Assembly: GCF_001701025.1 (NCBI RefSeq)
Contig: NZ_CP016793.1
Coordinates: 8,556,001-8,620,000, forward strand
From: Lentzea guizhouensis
Lineage (GTDB): Bacteria > Actinomycetota > Actinomycetes > Mycobacteriales > Pseudonocardiaceae
DNA length: 64,000 bases
Direction: 5' to 3'
In this document: one piece after another, positions 34,682-42,995 of the stretch
Layout: each line of letters begins with the position of its first letter
How positions within the stretch are numbered: the first letter of the stretch is position 1
Made by a program: the position numbers and the translations under genes
The notes under the pieces: model-generated
The model's database searches: none
Told to the model about the DNA's origin: nothing
The model's input: only the letters and a program-made list of their open reading frames with translations

Positions 34682-35095
34682 TCAACCCCGGTTGCGCTCC
34701 AGCACGTCGAAGTAGTGCACGTTCGTCATCACGCCGAGGACGTTCCCGAACGGGTCCACCACCGACGCCGTCACGAACCCCTCACCCCGCACCCGCGGCT
34801 CGTCGTGCACCTTCGCCCCGAGCTCGAACAGCCTGGCCAGCGTCGCGTCGAGGTCGTCCACCGCCCAGTAGAGGATCGCGCCGCCCGGACCGTCCGACGG
34901 CGTGACCTGGAAGGCGCGCTGCACCAGCCCGAGCTCCGCCTGGTAGTCGCCGATCCGGAACTCGACGTACCCCAGCGTCCCGTCCGGCGTCCGGCCCTCG
35001 AAGTAGGCCTCGACCCCCAGCAGCGCCGTGTACCAGGCGCGGGCCTCCTCCAGGTCGTCGGCGTAGTAGGACACGGTCGTCATGCCTCGCAACAT
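34682..35095 (-). CDS. VOC-family (glyoxalase/dioxygenase fold) protein
   Basis: A 137-residue protein with the paired beta-alpha-beta-beta-beta modules of the vicinal oxygen chelate fold: SYYADDLEEARAWYTALLGVE, then LYWAVDDLDATLARLFELGAKV and DPFGNVLGVM. Could be a lyase, an isomerase or a resistance protein. ATG 35095 is selected over 35116 because TTGGAGGAA directly precedes it. Divergent from a WYL regulator with a 10-bp inverted repeat in between. Confidence 0.88.
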   Translation of the reverse strand: MLRGMTTVSYYADDLEEARAWYTALLGVEAYFEGRTPDGTLGYVEFRIGDYQAELGLVQRAFQVTPSDGPGGAILYWAVDDLDATLARLFELGAKVHDEPRVRGEGFVTASVVDPFGNVLGVMTNVHYFDVLERNRG

Positions 35096-35142
35096 CTTGT
35101 TCCTCCAAGAACTCATCGGGTCTTGGAACCAGCATCGGCCGT

Positions 35143-35167
35143 AAAGTGCTCATCTACTGAGCACTTT
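35143..35167. promoter_or_regulatory. Operator between VOC and WYL genes
   Basis: AAAGTGCTCA-TCTAC-TGAGCACTTT is a perfect 10-bp inverted repeat with a 5-bp spacer, 19 bases before the WYL start and 48 before the VOC start. The half-site AAAGTGCTCA is typical of YafY-type regulators. Confidence 0.85.
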
Positions 35168-35185
35168 CAGAAGGAAACTGACGAC

Positions 35186-36154
35186 ATGCGCGCAGACCGT
35201 CTCGTCGCCACGTTGTTGCTGATGCAGGCCCGCGGCCGGGTGACCGCCGCCGAACTGGCCGAGGAGCTGGAGGTCTCCACCGCGACCGCCCGGCGCGACC
35301 TGGAGGCGTTGTCCGCGGCGGGGGTGCCGGTGTACCCCCAACCCGGCCGGGGTGGGGGCTGGTCGCTCGTCGGTGGCGCGCGCACGGACCTCAGCGGGCT
35401 CACCGCGGCCGAGGCGCAGGCGCTGTTCCTCATCGCCGGACCGGCGGCTTCCGTTGCGCCGCAGGTGAAGTCGGCACTGCGCAAGCTCGTGCGCGCGTTG
35501 CCGGGCACGTTCCGGGCCGAGGCGCAGGCGGCCGCGGAAGCCGTCGTCATCGACGCGGCGGCGTGGGGTGACGACACCGAGGAACAGCCGGCACTGGTCT
35601 CACACCTGCAAGAAGCCGTGGTGCGCCAGCGGAAGGTACGGCTGACCTACGCGAAGCGCGGGGCCGCGGCGAGCAAGCGCGTGGTCGACCCGTGGGGACT
35701 CGTTGACAAGGACGGCATCTGGTACCTGGTCGCCGGTACGCCCGACGGCCAGCGCACGTTCCGGATCGACCGGATCGAGGACGCCGAGGCGACCGGTGAG
35801 AAGGCGAGCAGGCCGGACGATTTCGAGCTCGCGCGGGCGTGGGACTCGGTCGTCACGGCGGTGGAGCGCAAGCGGGCGGAGACCACGGCGGCGCTGCTGG
35901 TGCCGACCAGGTTCCTGGACATCTTCCGGCACCAGCACGGCCGGCACTGCACGGTCGTCGAGACCGCGGGCGACCACACGCGGGTGGAGCTGACCGCGCC
36001 GCGCCCGCTCGACATCGCCCGCAACATCGCCGGGTGGGGCGGGCTGGTCGTGGTCGAGTCGCCCGGCAGCGTCCAGGCGCACCTGGCGGACATCGGGGCG
36101 GAACTGGTCAGCCGATACCCGCGTGCTGCTCCAGCCGAGCCAGCCGAGTCATGA
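35186..36154 (+). CDS. YafY-type HTH-WYL transcriptional regulator
   Basis: A 322-residue regulator. The N-terminal HTH_11/DeoR-like helix-turn-helix (RVTAAELAEELEVSTATARRDLEAL) is followed by a linker, the WYL ligand domain (residues about 145-225, with DPWGLVDKDGIWYLVAG) and a WCX C-terminal region. WYL domains sense nucleic acids or small ligands. ATG 35186 follows AAGGAAA. It probably represses the divergent VOC gene and itself. The final 47 bases overlap the RHH-ClpN gene. Confidence 0.92.
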   Translation: MRADRLVATLLLMQARGRVTAAELAEELEVSTATARRDLEALSAAGVPVYPQPGRGGGWSLVGGARTDLSGLTAAEAQALFLIAGPAASVAPQVKSALRKLVRALPGTFRAEAQAAAEAVVIDAAAWGDDTEEQPALVSHLQEAVVRQRKVRLTYAKRGAAASKRVVDPWGLVDKDGIWYLVAGTPDGQRTFRIDRIEDAEATGEKASRPDDFELARAWDSVVTAVERKRAETTAALLVPTRFLDIFRHQHGRHCTVVETAGDHTRVELTAPRPLDIARNIAGWGGLVVVESPGSVQAHLADIGAELVSRYPRAAPAEPAES

Positions 36155-36788
36155 TCATCTCCAGGACCTTGGCCGCGTCCGGCGTGCTCTGCTGCTGCTT
36201 CTTGAGGTGGATGATGCCCGCGAGCGCCGTCTGCACCGCGCGCCGCGCGGACTTGAGGTCGGCACCGCGGTCGCGCAGCACCTGGCCGCCCGCACCGTCC
36301 GGCTCGGCCACCAGACCGAGCAGCAGGTGTTCGCAGCCGACGTAGTTGTGTCCCAGGGCAATCGCCTCGACCACCGCCAGCTCCAGAGCGTTGGCCGCGT
36401 CGGACTCCAGGCCCCCGAGTACGGTGGTGCTGTCCTCGGCGGTGAACGTGCGGCGTACCGAGCCCGGCTCGATGTCGATCGCCCTCAACACGTCCAGCGC
36501 CAGGTTGCCGCCTTCGCGGAGCAGGCCCTCCAACAGGTGCTCGCTGGTGAGGCGCGGTTGCCCGGACGCGACCTCGACGGCGAGGCGAAGGGCGTCCTTC
36601 GCGCGCTGGGTGAACTGTTCGACGCGCTCAGAGCTTTCTACGAGGTCTTTGGCCTCCAACGCGCGAATGGACGTGATGCGTTTGACCGACCCTTCGAGTG
36701 CGCGCTGACAGATGGCGGAGACCGGGATGTTGAGCTCCTTCACGGTGTCCGCGAGCTCGTCCGGCAGGTACACGTTGACCTTAGGCAT
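36108..36788 (-). CDS. RHH-ClpN fusion protein
   Basis: A 226-residue protein. Residues 1-40 (PKVNVYLPDELADTVKELN and PVSAICQRALE) match a ribbon-helix-helix/CcdA-antitoxin-like DNA-binding module; residues about 70-205 hold two Clp N-terminal repeats (LTSEHLLEGLLREGG; VGCEHLLLGLVAE), the adaptor-binding fold of ClpC. There is no AAA+ or protease domain. It looks like a transcription factor that can dock to Clp substrates or adaptors. ATG 36788 follows GGGG; a palindrome lies just upstream. Confidence 0.85.
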   Translation of the reverse strand: MPKVNVYLPDELADTVKELNIPVSAICQRALEGSVKRITSIRALEAKDLVESSERVEQFTQRAKDALRLAVEVASGQPRLTSEHLLEGLLREGGNLALDVLRAIDIEPGSVRRTFTAEDSTTVLGGLESDAANALELAVVEAIALGHNYVGCEHLLLGLVAEPDGAGGQVLRDRGADLKSARRAVQTALAGIIHLKKQQQSTPDAAKVLEMIMTRLARLEQHAGIG

Positions 36789-36816
36789 AACCCCATATGT
36801 ACCCCCAATTGGGGTT
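36789..36816. promoter_or_regulatory. Palindrome before the RHH-ClpN gene
   Basis: CCCCAATTGGGG (36803-36814) is a perfect palindrome, nested with AACCCC (36789-36794) pairing to GGGGTT (36811-36816). It is a probable self-operator of the RHH domain, in the gap that also holds the kinase promoter. Confidence 0.75.
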
Positions 36817-36884
36817 ACAGTCAAGCGAGATCGCGTCGCCCGTCACACTTGTAGGTGATCGAGGGGACAGGGAGAGCACACGCT

Positions 36885-38939
36885 GTGGAGGAGAACAAAC
36901 GGCTCATCGGGAGCCGGTACCGGTTGAGGACGAAGGTCGGCCAGGGCGCGATGGGCGTCGTGTGGCAGGCGTACGACGAGAACCTGCACCGCGTCGTGGC
37001 AGCGAAGGAGCTGCTCGTGCTGGCGGGACTCGACGAGTCCAAGGTCGAACGCGCCAAGCACAGGGCCATGCGCGAGGCGCGCCTGGCCGCGAGGCTGGAG
37101 CACCCGAACGCCATCCGCGTGTACGACGCGGTCGAGGACGACGGTCAGCCGTGGCTGATCATGGAGTACCTCCCCTCCCGCAGCCTCGCGGCGTTGATCA
37201 GCGAGCAGGGCACCCTGCCGCCGCGCGAGGTCGCCCGCATCGGCTGCTACACCGCCGCCGCGCTGGCCGCCGCGCACCGCAACGGCATCCAGCACCGCGA
37301 CGTGAAGCCCGGCAACGTCCTGATCGGCGACCACGAGGTCAAGATCACCGACTTCGGCGTCTCCCGCGCCACCGGCGACGACGGCACCGCGACGGCGACC
37401 GGCACCGTCGGCACCCCCGCGTTCTTCTCCCCCGAGATCGCCCGCGGCGAGGAGGCCGGCCTCCCGTCGGACGTCTTCTCCCTGGGCGCCACGCTCTACA
37501 ACGCCGTCGAGGGCTCACCGCCGTTCGGCGCGGCCGACAACCACATCGCGATGCTGCACCGCGTCGCGAGCGGGTCGATCATGCCGCCCGCCAACGCCGG
37601 TCCGCTGCTCGCGCCGGTGCTGTTCCGGCTGCTGGCCACCGATCCGGAGCGCCGCCCCACGATGGAGGAGGCCGTGCACCTGCTGGCCGCCGTCGTGAAC
37701 GAGACGCCGCAGGCGTCCGAGTCCACCGTGGTCATCCCGGCGACCGTGGAGCTGCCGGTCGAGGCGCTGCCGGAGGCGAAGGCCAAGCGGGCGAAGAAAG
37801 CAGAGGCCGCGGCGGCGGGTGCCGCGGCGGGGGTCGCGGGTGCCGCGCAGGCGGAGGCCGCCGGGCTGACGGCGCCACCGAAGCCGGAAGCGACCAGGCC
37901 GACGCTGACCAGGCCGACGCGGCCAAGCCCGACGGCAGAGGCCGGCGCTGCCCAGACCGAGGCAGCCCGGACCGAGGCTGCTGCCCAGACCAACGCGGCA
38001 GAAGCCGACGCTGGGCAGACCATTCCCGAGCCCGCGGCCGGCACCACGGCGGACGGCGCGACCGACGGCTCCGAGGGAGCAGTGGCCGCCGCGGCAGCCG
38101 GAGAACCGGAAGCCGCCGCCGTCGTGGACCCGCCCGCGGCGAAAGAGGAGCCCGCGCCTGCGGAAGAGCCACCCGCTGCGGAAGAACCTGTTGCCGCGCA
38201 ACAGGAAACCACTGCGGTAGCCAGCACCGCCACCCCACCGGCCGCGCAACCCGCTCCCCCGGCGCCGACCCCGCAGGCCGAGCCCGCCTACGTTCCCTCC
38301 GCTGCCCCCGTCACGCCTGCCGCTCCCGTCCCGCCCGCCCAGGACGAGGAACGGCGCAGGAACCCCCTCGTCCTCATCGGCATCATCGTCTTGGTGATCG
38401 CGGTTGGCGTCGGTGCGTTCTTCCTGTGGCCCAAGGGGAACAACGACCCGTCGGCGAACAACGACGCCTCCACCGGCACTTCCGGCCCGACGACCACGAG
38501 CCAGACCCCGACGCAACCGCAGCAGACCCAGTCGCAGGCCCAGTCCCAGTCGCAGACCCCGCCGCCACAACAGACCCAGACGAACCCGCCGAGCACCCCG
38601 AACCCCACGGTGGTGCCACCGCCCGCGACGACGCCGGGCACGGCCCAGGAAGCAATGGTGGCGTACTACGCGCAGATCCCCGGCAACCTCGAAGCGGGCT
38701 ACGCGACTCTCACCGACCGCTTCAAGGTGTCCAGGAAGATCTCGACCTTCCAGGCATACCAGCAGTGGTGGCGCGACTTCAGCCGCGTGGAGCTGTCCGA
38801 CATCGCGACGCAGGGCGACAACGTCGTGACGGCGACCGTGACCTACCGCAAGGGCGGTGCCGTCACGAGCACCGAGCGCCACACGTACACCCTGGTGCAG
38901 CAGAACGGCAAGTGGATGATCGACAATCAGGCACCATGA
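36885..38939 (+). CDS. Transmembrane Ser/Thr protein kinase (PknB-like)
   Basis: A 684-residue receptor-type kinase. The kinase domain is complete: VGQGAMGVVW (P-loop, residues 18-27), the ATP Lys in VVAAKELL, catalytic HRDVKPGNV (about 144), DFGVSRA, and the activation end GTPAFFSPE. Residues about 280-490 are an Ala/Pro/Glu-rich linker, about 493-515 a membrane helix (VLIGIIVLVIAVGVGAFFLW), then a Gln/Thr/Pro-rich stalk and a 110-residue extracellular C-terminal domain of NTF2-like look. No PASTA domains. GTG 36885 follows GGGAGAG. Coupled to the SDR after it. Confidence 0.93.
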   Translation: MEENKRLIGSRYRLRTKVGQGAMGVVWQAYDENLHRVVAAKELLVLAGLDESKVERAKHRAMREARLAARLEHPNAIRVYDAVEDDGQPWLIMEYLPSRSLAALISEQGTLPPREVARIGCYTAAALAAAHRNGIQHRDVKPGNVLIGDHEVKITDFGVSRATGDDGTATATGTVGTPAFFSPEIARGEEAGLPSDVFSLGATLYNAVEGSPPFGAADNHIAMLHRVASGSIMPPANAGPLLAPVLFRLLATDPERRPTMEEAVHLLAAVVNETPQASESTVVIPATVELPVEALPEAKAKRAKKAEAAAAGAAAGVAGAAQAEAAGLTAPPKPEATRPTLTRPTRPSPTAEAGAAQTEAARTEAAAQTNAAEADAGQTIPEPAAGTTADGATDGSEGAVAAAAAGEPEAAAVVDPPAAKEEPAPAEEPPAAEEPVAAQQETTAVASTATPPAAQPAPPAPTPQAEPAYVPSAAPVTPAAPVPPAQDEERRRNPLVLIGIIVLVIAVGVGAFFLWPKGNNDPSANNDASTGTSGPTTTSQTPTQPQQTQSQAQSQSQTPPPQQTQTNPPSTPNPTVVPPPATTPGTAQEAMVAYYAQIPGNLEAGYATLTDRFKVSRKISTFQAYQQWWRDFSRVELSDIATQGDNVVTATVTYRKGGAVTSTERHTYTLVQQNGKWMIDNQAP

Positions 38940-39673
38940 CCAGACGTGCACTCGTGACCGGTGCCTCCCGCGGCATCGGCGCTGCCATCGCCCACGCGCT
39001 CGCCTCCGACGGCCACCGGGTCGCTGTCCACTTCCGCAGCGACCCGGAGCAGGCACGGAACGTCGCCGACAGCCTGCCCGGCGACGGCCACGTCACCGTT
39101 CAGGGTGACATCGGCGCCGGCCAGGCCGAACAGATCGTCACCGAGGCCGCCGACCGGCTCGGCGGCCTCGACGTGCTGGTCAACAACGCCGGCATCTACT
39201 TCCACCACCCGATCACCACGACGAGCTTCACCGAGTGGCAGGACGCGTGGCGGCGCACGGTGGAGCTCAACCTGTACGGGCCGGCCGACCTCACGTGGCA
39301 CGCCGTCCGGCACATGACCGAGGGCGCGAGGATCATCAACGTCGGCTCGCGCGGCGCGTTCCGGGGCGAACCCGACGCCCCCGCGTACGGCGCGGCCAAG
39401 GCGGGGCTGCACGCGCTGACCCAGTCGCTGGCGCAGTCGCTCGCACCGCAGGGCATCGCGGTGGCCGCGGTGGCGCCGGGGTTCGTGCGCACCGGCATGG
39501 TGACCGAACTGCTCGCCAGTCCGGAGGGGGACGCCATCCGCGCGCAGAGCCCGTTCGGGCGCGTCGCGGAACCCGAGGAGGTCGCCGCCGCGGTCGCGTG
39601 GCTGGCGACACCGGCCGCGACCTGGGCCAGCGGCACGGTCATGGATGTGAACGGGGCCTCCTACCTGCGGTGA
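38936..39673 (+). CDS. Short-chain dehydrogenase/reductase (FabG-like)
   Basis: A 245-residue NAD(P)H SDR. TGASRGIGAAIAHAL, VLVNNAGIYFHH, the Ser in INVGSRGAFRG, catalytic YGAAKAG, and the end PFGRVAEPEEVAAAVAWL...GTVMDVNG. Of the FabG/3-oxoacyl-ACP-reductase type; substrate unknown. ATG 38936 overlaps the kinase stop (ATGA), so it is cotranslated with the kinase although no functional link is obvious. Confidence 0.9.
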   Translation: MTRRALVTGASRGIGAAIAHALASDGHRVAVHFRSDPEQARNVADSLPGDGHVTVQGDIGAGQAEQIVTEAADRLGGLDVLVNNAGIYFHHPITTTSFTEWQDAWRRTVELNLYGPADLTWHAVRHMTEGARIINVGSRGAFRGEPDAPAYGAAKAGLHALTQSLAQSLAPQGIAVAAVAPGFVRTGMVTELLASPEGDAIRAQSPFGRVAEPEEVAAAVAWLATPAATWASGTVMDVNGASYLR

Positions 39674-39726
39674 CTCGCAGCAGGGCAACCGGAACTCGTT
39701 CCGGTCGTTTGTCGATCTTCCCGGCA

Positions 39727-39742
39727 ACCGGTCTAGACCACT
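39727..39742. promoter_or_regulatory. DasR responsive element of the chitinase gene
   Basis: ACCGGTCTAGACCACT matches ACTGGTCTAGACCACT at 15 of 16 positions, 45 bases upstream of the chitinase start. Strong evidence for DasR/GlcNAc-dependent control. Confidence 0.9.
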
Positions 39743-39787
39743 ACCGTCGCGATGGGCGCTCGACGTTAGTGAAAGGCAACCCTGCAC

Positions 39788-41125
39788 ATGCGTTCACTCC
39801 GATCTCGCCTCGGTACGGCCTGCCTCGCGCTGGCCGCCGCCGCGGCGACCATCACGGTCACGGCGCCTGCCGCGCAGGCCGCCTATCCGGCCGGGTTCAA
39901 GAGCGTCGGCTACATGCCGTCGTGGTCCGGCAGCGTCAGCTCCATCCAGTACAGCAAGCTGACGCACATCAACTACTCGTTCGTGCTGCCGAACTCGAAC
40001 GGCACGCTCCAGGGCGTTCCCGACCCCGGCAAGCTGCAGCAGCTGGTGAGCCTCGGCCACCAGAACGGCGTCAAGGTCTCGATCGCGGTCGGTGGCTGGA
40101 ACGACGGCAACGACGACAACTTCGAGGTCCTGGCCGCCAGCGCGAACGGGCGCACCACGTTCGTCAACGCGTTGGTCAACCTGGTCAACCAGTACAACCT
40201 CGACGGCGTCGACATGGACTGGGAGTACCCGGATCCGGGCGTCGAGGGTGACAACTACACCCTGCTCATGCGGCAGCTCGGCGACGCGCTGCACAGCCGG
40301 GGCAAGCTGCTCACCGCGGCCGTCGTGTCCGAGGGCGGCACGGCCAACGGCGTGCAGCCCGCGGTGTTCGGGATCGTCGACTGGCTGAACATCATGGCCT
40401 ACGACGGTGGCAGCCCGCACGCCAACTACGACTGGTCGATCAACAGCGTCAACTTCTGGAAGAACCGCGGCTTGCCGGCCAGCAAGGCCGTGCTCGGCGT
40501 GCCGTTCTACAGCCGGCCGACCTACATCGCCTACAAGGACCTCGTGGCGCAGGACCCGGCCAACGCCAACCGCGACACCTACAACGGCAACTCCTACAAC
40601 GGCATCCCCACGATCAAGCGCAAGACGACGTGGGCGCTCGCCAACGCCGGCGGCATCATGAACTGGGAGCTCTCCCAGGACACCACCGGCAGCACCAGCC
40701 TGCTCAACGCCATCTGGGAGGCCGCGTCCGGCGGCAACCCGAACCCGCCCACCGGCGGCACGATCACCGGCTTCGGCGGCAAGTGCGTCGACGTGGCCGG
40801 TGCGAGCTCCGCCAACGGCACGGCGGTGCAGCTCTGGACGTGCAACGGCACCAACGCCCAGCAGTGGACCCGCAACGGTCAGACGCTGCGCGCGCTGGGC
40901 AAGTGCCTCGACGCGTCCGGCACGGCCAACGGCGCCGTGACCCAGCTCTGGGACTGCACCGGCGCCGGCAACCAGCAGTGGACGGCCGAGGCGAACGGCC
41001 AGCTGCGCAACGTGGCCTCAGGACGTTGTCTCGACGCCACCGGCCCCAGCTCGGCCGACGGCACCAGGCTCCAGCTCTGGGACTGCGCCGCCACCGCCAA
41101 CCAGCGGTGGACGCTCAACGCCTGA
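39788..41125 (+). CDS. Secreted GH18 chitinase with ricin-type lectin domain
   Basis: A 445-residue exported chitinase. A Sec signal (residues 1-32, ending APAAQAA) is followed by the GH18 barrel: SVGYMPSWSG, VSIAVGGWNDG, catalytic LDGVDMDWEYPDP (DxxDxDxE) and IMAYDGG. After a Pro/Gly linker, residues about 320-445 hold three ricin B repeats (GKCVDVAG, GKCLDASG, GRCLDATG, each with QxW), which should bind glycan. Under DasR control. Its stop faces the SMR pair on the other strand. Confidence 0.95.
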   Translation: MRSLRSRLGTACLALAAAAATITVTAPAAQAAYPAGFKSVGYMPSWSGSVSSIQYSKLTHINYSFVLPNSNGTLQGVPDPGKLQQLVSLGHQNGVKVSIAVGGWNDGNDDNFEVLAASANGRTTFVNALVNLVNQYNLDGVDMDWEYPDPGVEGDNYTLLMRQLGDALHSRGKLLTAAVVSEGGTANGVQPAVFGIVDWLNIMAYDGGSPHANYDWSINSVNFWKNRGLPASKAVLGVPFYSRPTYIAYKDLVAQDPANANRDTYNGNSYNGIPTIKRKTTWALANAGGIMNWELSQDTTGSTSLLNAIWEAASGGNPNPPTGGTITGFGGKCVDVAGASSANGTAVQLWTCNGTNAQQWTRNGQTLRALGKCLDASGTANGAVTQLWDCTGAGNQQWTAEANGQLRNVASGRCLDATGPSSADGTRLQLWDCAATANQRWTLNA

Positions 41126-41419
41126 GTTCTTCAGGAACTTCAGCCCGATGACGCAGGCGATGATCCCGGTGAGGAAGACGATCTTCCAGACGGAGACGGC
41201 TTCCGCGCCGGTGATCATCGCCCACGTCACGGTCAGCGCCGCACCCACCCCGACCCACACCGCGTACGCCGTGCCGACCGGAATCCGTTTCATCGCAACG
41301 GAAAGACCCACCATGCTGAGCGTCGCGGCCACCGCGAAGAGCAGGTAGGCCCGCTCGGACAACGCCGTCGCCCACACCGCCTCCAGCACGGCGCTGACCA
41401 GCAGCACGACCCACGACAT
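41018..41419 (-). CDS. SMR-family multidrug efflux subunit, with antisense extension
   Basis: Four-helix small multidrug resistance protein, core about 98 residues: VVLLVSAVLEAVWATALSE with the essential Glu, IPVGTAYAVWVGVGA, and IIACVIGLKF. The family length ends near position 41125. No stop is present there and the frame continues 36 codons antisense into the chitinase gene to 41018. Paired with a second SMR subunit, consistent with a heterodimer such as EbrAB/YkkCD. Its ATG overlaps the partner's stop. Confidence 0.88.
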   Translation of the reverse strand: MSWVVLLVSAVLEAVWATALSERAYLLFAVAATLSMVGLSVAMKRIPVGTAYAVWVGVGAALTVTWAMITGAEAVSVWKIVFLTGIIACVIGLKFLKNSGVERPPLVGGGGAVPELEPGAVGRAGAGGVETTS

Positions 41420-41733
41420 CAGCTCACCACCTTCAGCCCGGCGACGCAGCCGATCAGGGCCGCGAGCACCAACGCCTTGGCCACGCCCAGCTTCTCCTCA
41501 CCCCGCGCCACCGCGACGAGGACCGTGAGCACGGCCCCCACCCCGACCCACACCGCGTAAGCGGTACCGACGGGGATCTCCCGCATCGCCCACGCCAGCC
41601 CGGCGACGCTCAACGTCATCGACACGGCGAACACCACCACCGGCCACGGCCGGCGAAACCCGCGCGACGCCGCGAGCGCCGTGGCCCACACGGCCTCCAG
41701 CACTCCCGACAGAACGAGCACGACCCAGTACAT
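41419..41733 (-). CDS. SMR-family multidrug efflux subunit
   Basis: A 104-residue four-helix pump subunit: VVLVLSGVLEAVWATALA with the transport Glu, IPVGTAYAVWVGVGAVLTVLVAV, and ALIGCVAGLKVVS. Length is exact for the family. First gene of a coupled pair; both subunits together likely export cationic drugs or guanidinium-type compounds. Two inverted repeats lie just upstream, but no regulator gene is adjacent. The gap is too short for a guanidine riboswitch. Confidence 0.93.
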   Translation of the reverse strand: MYWVVLVLSGVLEAVWATALAASRGFRRPWPVVVFAVSMTLSVAGLAWAMREIPVGTAYAVWVGVGAVLTVLVAVARGEEKLGVAKALVLAALIGCVAGLKVVS

Positions 41734-41735
41734 TA

Positions 41736-41763
41736 GTACGACCGTACCAGAAACGGTTCCTGG
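41736..41763. promoter_or_regulatory. Two adjoining inverted repeats before the SMR pair
   Basis: GTACG-AC-CGTAC (41736-41747) is perfect, and CCAGAAAC-G-GTTCCTGG (41747-41763) has one mismatch. Both lie within 30 bases of the SMR start and within the short divergent gap to the nucleotidase gene; a TetR-like repressor encoded elsewhere is likely. Confidence 0.55.
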
Positions 41764-41784
41764 CTCCGCTACGATCTGGGACAC

Positions 41785-42657
41785 ATGGCCCCCAGCCTCG
41801 AGAACCTGCTGGTCGTCGGCGTCGCCTCCAGCGCCCTGTTCGACCTCACGGAGTCCGACGCGGTCTTCCAGTCCTCGGGTGTCGAGGCCTACCGCACCTT
41901 CCAGGAAGCCCGGCTCGACGAGCCGTTCCAGCCGGGCGTGGCGTTCCCGTTCATCCGTCGCCTGCTCGGCCTGAACGCGTTGGGGCCGCTGGTCGAGGTG
42001 ATCGTGTTGTCCCGCAACTCCCCCGAGACCGGTTTGCGCATCCTGCGCTCCGCCGCGCACCACGGACTGTCGATGACCCGTGCGATCTTCACCGAGGGGC
42101 GGGCGCCGCACGAGTTCATGCACGCGTTGCACATGTCGTTGTTCCTGTCCGCCAACGAGTCGGACGTGCTGCGCGCAACCGCCGGTGGGCTTCCGGCCGG
42201 GCAGGTGCTGAAGTCGTCGTTCCGCGATGACGATGATCCGGCTCTGCGGATCGCGTTCGACTTCGACGGGGTGCTGGCGGATGACGCTGCTGAGCGCGTG
42301 TACCAGGCTTCCGGGTTGGACTCGTTCCAGGAGCACGAGGTCTCCAACGTGGTGACGCCGCTGGATCCCGGGCCGTTGCGCGATTTTCTGGCCGGGATCA
42401 ACCGGATCCAGCGGGTGGCTCTGGACCGGGTGCGGGTGTCGGTGGTGACGGCCCGGTCGGCGCCGGCGCACGAGCGGGCGATCAACAGCCTGAAGGCGTG
42501 GGGGCTGACGGTCAACGACGCGTTCTTCCTGGGTGGGTTGAAGAAGGGGCCGATCCTGGACGTGTTGAAGCCGCACATCTTCTTCGACGACCAGCGCGGG
42601 CACCTGGTGGAGACGGTGCCGTGCGTGCACGTGCCGTTCGGCGTGTCGAATGAGTAG
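41785..42657 (+). CDS. 5'-nucleotidase (PF06189 type)
   Basis: A 290-residue cytoplasmic nucleotidase. The N-terminal half ends with VEVIVLSRNSPETGLRI; the HAD-like catalytic segment is LRIAFDFDGVLADD with the nucleophile Asp, then VVTARSAPAHERA, and FFDDQRGHL with late acidic residues. This matches cytosolic 5'-nucleotidases of the PF06189 family, releasing phosphate from nucleoside monophosphates. ATG 41785 is directly at the divergent gap shared with the SMR pair. Confidence 0.88.
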   Translation: MAPSLENLLVVGVASSALFDLTESDAVFQSSGVEAYRTFQEARLDEPFQPGVAFPFIRRLLGLNALGPLVEVIVLSRNSPETGLRILRSAAHHGLSMTRAIFTEGRAPHEFMHALHMSLFLSANESDVLRATAGGLPAGQVLKSSFRDDDDPALRIAFDFDGVLADDAAERVYQASGLDSFQEHEVSNVVTPLDPGPLRDFLAGINRIQRVALDRVRVSVVTARSAPAHERAINSLKAWGLTVNDAFFLGGLKKGPILDVLKPHIFFDDQRGHLVETVPCVHVPFGVSNE

Positions 42658-42701
42658 CTGTACTCATGACACGTCTTCTGTGACCCAGGACTCTTGATCC
42701 C

Positions 42702-42995
42702 ATGACCACCAAGCCTGCCAGCACCCCGACTTCCGGCGCCTTCTACGTGCAGGCGGTCCTGTCCTTCGGCCTTTCGCTGACCGCCGTCGCCATCGGAGTC
42801 GTGTTCCTGCCCGTCGACGGCTGGGTGCGCGCGTTCCTGGGCATCGCGATGCTCTACACGGTCACGTCAGCGTTCACGCTGGCCAAGGTGATCAGGGACC
42901 GGCAGGAGGACACCTACATCTCGAGCCGGGTGGACAGAGCGCGGCTGGACAAGCTGCTGGCCGAGCACGACCCGTTCAAGCTGGACGCGGCCTGA
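42702..42995 (+). CDS. YiaA/YiaB-type inner-membrane protein
   Basis: A 97-residue protein with two helices, VQAVLSFGLSLTAVAIGVVFL and AFLGIAMLYTVTSAFTLA, followed by a charged tail. The FYVQA start and two-helix layout are typical of the YiaAB domain. Function unknown; probably a membrane stress or scaffold protein. ATG 42702 is family-like. The stop abuts the convergent DUF2625 gene. Confidence 0.85.
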   Translation: MTTKPASTPTSGAFYVQAVLSFGLSLTAVAIGVVFLPVDGWVRAFLGIAMLYTVTSAFTLAKVIRDRQEDTYISSRVDRARLDKLLAEHDPFKLDAA

